From: an uncultured Rhodospirillaceae bacterium
GTDB taxonomy: Bacteria; Pseudomonadota; Alphaproteobacteria; Azospirillales; Azospirillaceae
DNA: 64,000 nucleotides
NCBI GenBank assembly: GCA_937927415.1
Contig: CALBDS010000053.1
Location: forward strand, 186,001 to 250,000
Reading direction: 5' to 3'
This document shows, piece after piece, positions 62,435 to 64,000 of the stretch. Made by a program: the position numbers and the translations under genes. Below the pieces are notes generated by a model that was not told where the DNA came from, did no database searches, and worked only from the letters and a program-made list of their open reading frames with translations. Numbering within the stretch: the stretch's first letter is position 1; each line of letters begins with the position of its first letter.

Positions 62435-64000
62435 ATGACGCGGTACATCTTCATCACCGGAGGCGTCGTCTCCTCGCTCGGCAAGGGTCTGGCTTCGGCG
62501 GCGCTGGGGGCGTGCCTGCAGGCGCGCGGCTACAAGGTCCGCCTGCGCAAGCTCGACCCCTATCTGAACGTCGATCCGGGGACCATGAGTCCCTATCAGC
62601 ACGGCGAGGTGTACGTCACCGACGACGGGGCGGAAACCGACCTCGACCTCGGCCATTACGAACGTTTCACCGGCGTCGCCGCCCGGCGCAGCGACAATGT
62701 GACCACGGGCCGAATCTATTCCACCGTCATCGCCAAGGAACGCCGCGGCGACTATCTGGGCGGAACGGTGCAGGTGATCCCGCACGTCACCGACCAGATC
62801 AAGGACTTCATCCGCGCCGACGTGACGGACGAGGACTTCATCCTGTGCGAGATCGGCGGCACGGTGGGCGACATCGAATCGCTCCCCTTCCTGGAAGCCA
62901 TCCGCCAGTTCGGCAACGAGGTGGGGCCGGAGCGGGCGCTGTTCGTCCATCTGACGCTGCTGCCCTACATCCCGTCCGCGGGCGAGCTGAAGACCAAGCC
63001 GACGCAGCATTCGGTCAAGGAACTGCTGTCGGTGGGGATTCAGGCCAACATCCTGCTGTGCCGCGCCGACCGCCCGATCCCGGAGAACGAGCGGCGCAAG
63101 ATCGCGCTGTTCTGCAACATCCGTCCCGAACGGGTGATCGCGGCGCTGGACGTGGACAGCATCTATCAGGTGCCGATCAGCTACCATGAAGAGGGTTTCG
63201 ATACCCAGGTGCTGAGCTATTTCGGCCTGCCCACCGACAAGGAACCCGACCTGTCGCGCTGGCAGACCATCGTCAACCGCATCCGCAAGCCCCAGGGCGA
63301 GGTCACCATTGCGGTGGTCGGCAAGTACATCAGCCTGCTCGACAGCTACAAATCGCTGGCCGAGGCGTTGACCCACGGCGGCATTGCCAACAATGTGCGG
63401 GTGCGGCTGGACTGGATCGATTCGGAGATCTTCGAGGACGACGCCAGCGCCGTGCAGCGGCTGGAGCACGTCAACGGCATCCTGGTCCCCGGCGGTTTCG
63501 GTTCGCGCGGGACGGAAGGCAAGATCCTGGCCGCCAAGTTCGCGCGCGAACGCAAGATCCCCTATTTCGGCATCTGCTTCGGCATGCAGATGGCGGTGAT
63601 CGAGGCGGCGCGCAACATGGCCGGCATCGTGGACGCCGGCTCCACGGAACTCGGCCGTCCGGGCAACCCGGTGGTCGGTCTGATGACCGAATGGGTGCGC
63701 GGCAACAACCTGGAAACCCGCAATCAGGCGGGCGATCTGGGCGGCACCATGCGGCTGGGCGCCTATCCCGCCCGTCTGCTGGACGGCTCCAAGGTGGCCG
63801 AGATCTACGGCACCACCGAGATTTCCGAGCGCCACCGCCACCGCTACGAAGTGAACGTGTACTATAAGGAGCGTCTGGAGTCGGTGGGGATGCTGTTCTC
63901 CGGCCTGTCGCCCGACGGGGAACTGCCGGAAATCGTCGAAATCCCGACGCACCCGTGGTTCATCGGCGTGCAGTTCCACCCGGAACTGAAGTCCAAGCCG
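62435..64000 (+). CDS. pyrG: CTP synthase, C-terminus cut by window end
   Basis: PyrG makes CTP from UTP with ammonia from glutamine. 522 codons are visible. The synthetase domain has GGVVSSLGKGL (about 9), DPYLNVDPGTM and GGTVGDIES; the glutaminase domain has the nucleophile Cys in PYFGICFGMQMA (about 379) and the His in VQFHPELKS (about 516). Roughly 20 residues at the C-terminus should lie beyond the window. ATG 62435 starts MTRYIFITGGVVSS. Confidence 0.97.
   Translation, partial: MTRYIFITGGVVSSLGKGLASAALGACLQARGYKVRLRKLDPYLNVDPGTMSPYQHGEVYVTDDGAETDLDLGHYERFTGVAARRSDNVTTGRIYSTVIAKERRGDYLGGTVQVIPHVTDQIKDFIRADVTDEDFILCEIGGTVGDIESLPFLEAIRQFGNEVGPERALFVHLTLLPYIPSAGELKTKPTQHSVKELLSVGIQANILLCRADRPIPENERRKIALFCNIRPERVIAALDVDSIYQVPISYHEEGFDTQVLSYFGLPTDKEPDLSRWQTIVNRIRKPQGEVTIAVVGKYISLLDSYKSLAEALTHGGIANNVRVRLDWIDSEIFEDDASAVQRLEHVNGILVPGGFGSRGTEGKILAAKFARERKIPYFGICFGMQMAVIEAARNMAGIVDAGSTELGRPGNPVVGLMTEWVRGNNLETRNQAGDLGGTMRLGAYPARLLDGSKVAEIYGTTEISERHRHRYEVNVYYKERLESVGMLFSGLSPDGELPEIVEIPTHPWFIGVQFHPELKSKP

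Overview
The window is a gene-dense, very GC-rich (third-position G/C) chromosomal segment of a flagellated alphaproteobacterium. Evidence: a phasin, an alphaproteobacterial-type EcfG/NepR general stress pair, an LdtR-like MarR protein, a DctQM TRAP transporter, an arginyl/leucyl-transferase of the bacterial Bpt type and a Mg-type (Asp-rich) HemB. The mix suggests Rhodospirillales, perhaps Azospirillaceae; this is inference, not a database result. No prophage, integrase, transposase, CRISPR array, tRNA or rRNA gene was seen. Most of the window is chromosomal core plus small regulatory and envelope modules.

Layout. 0-3.5 kb: a YjfK/YjfL/YjfJ-like set (DUF2491 with a long Ser/Pro-rich N-terminus cut by the window edge, DUF350 membrane protein, PspA/IM30 protein) plus a small unknown. 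3.5-3.8 kb: a long inverted-repeat element. 4-7.4 kb: YeiH-type exporter with LysR regulator, then two divergent LuxR-type response regulators with abnormal receivers. 7.5-13 kb (minus): orphan HypD, HD-GYP protein, HemB, metallophosphoesterase, diacylglycerol-kinase-like lipid kinase. 13.3-20.8 kb: LdtR-like MarR, alanine dehydrogenase, phasin, RlmJ, lytic transglycosylase, TPR-methyltransferase, PhoD-like phosphatase. 20.9-22.2 kb: NepR-like anti-sigma factor and EcfG-like sigma factor, with a full EcfG-type promoter upstream. 22.5-28.6 kb: glycogen phosphorylase, chemoreceptor, release factor 3. 28.6-35.6 kb (minus): TRAP permeases without a binding protein, Bpt, the alpha-E/ATP-grasp pair, MotB. 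35.7-41.1 kb: flavin reductase, penicillin acylase coupled to threonine dehydratase, a peptidoglycan-binding lysozyme-like protein with no signal peptide. 41.2-50.3 kb: lytic transglycosylase, alpha/beta hydrolase, RsmA, FliL-like protein, polysaccharide deacetylase/GNAT, MltA, RsmB-type methyltransferase, HutH. 50.5-57 kb: type I secretion ABC protein (degenerate ATPase motifs) and HlyD adaptor, a single-receiver regulator, a divergent pair consisting of a Pro-rich coiled protein and an unusual fusion of an HTH-like region to a ParA/TraL-like ATPase. 57-64 kb: a second inverted-repeat element, TrpE, PpiD, TpiA, SecG and PyrG (cut by the window end).

How the genes fit together. Many concern the cell envelope: four lytic enzymes (16.8, 40.1, 41.2 and 46 kb), a deacetylase, PspA/DUF350, SecG and PpiD. 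Motility and signalling genes (MotB, FliL-like, chemoreceptor, HD-GYP, response regulators) are scattered as orphans rather than in a flagellar cluster. The most promising leads are the 54.4-57 kb ATPase fusion with an apparent internal translation start, the degenerate type I secretion ATPase, the 3.9 kb hairpin covering the start region of the exporter, and the EcfG promoter with its long leader.
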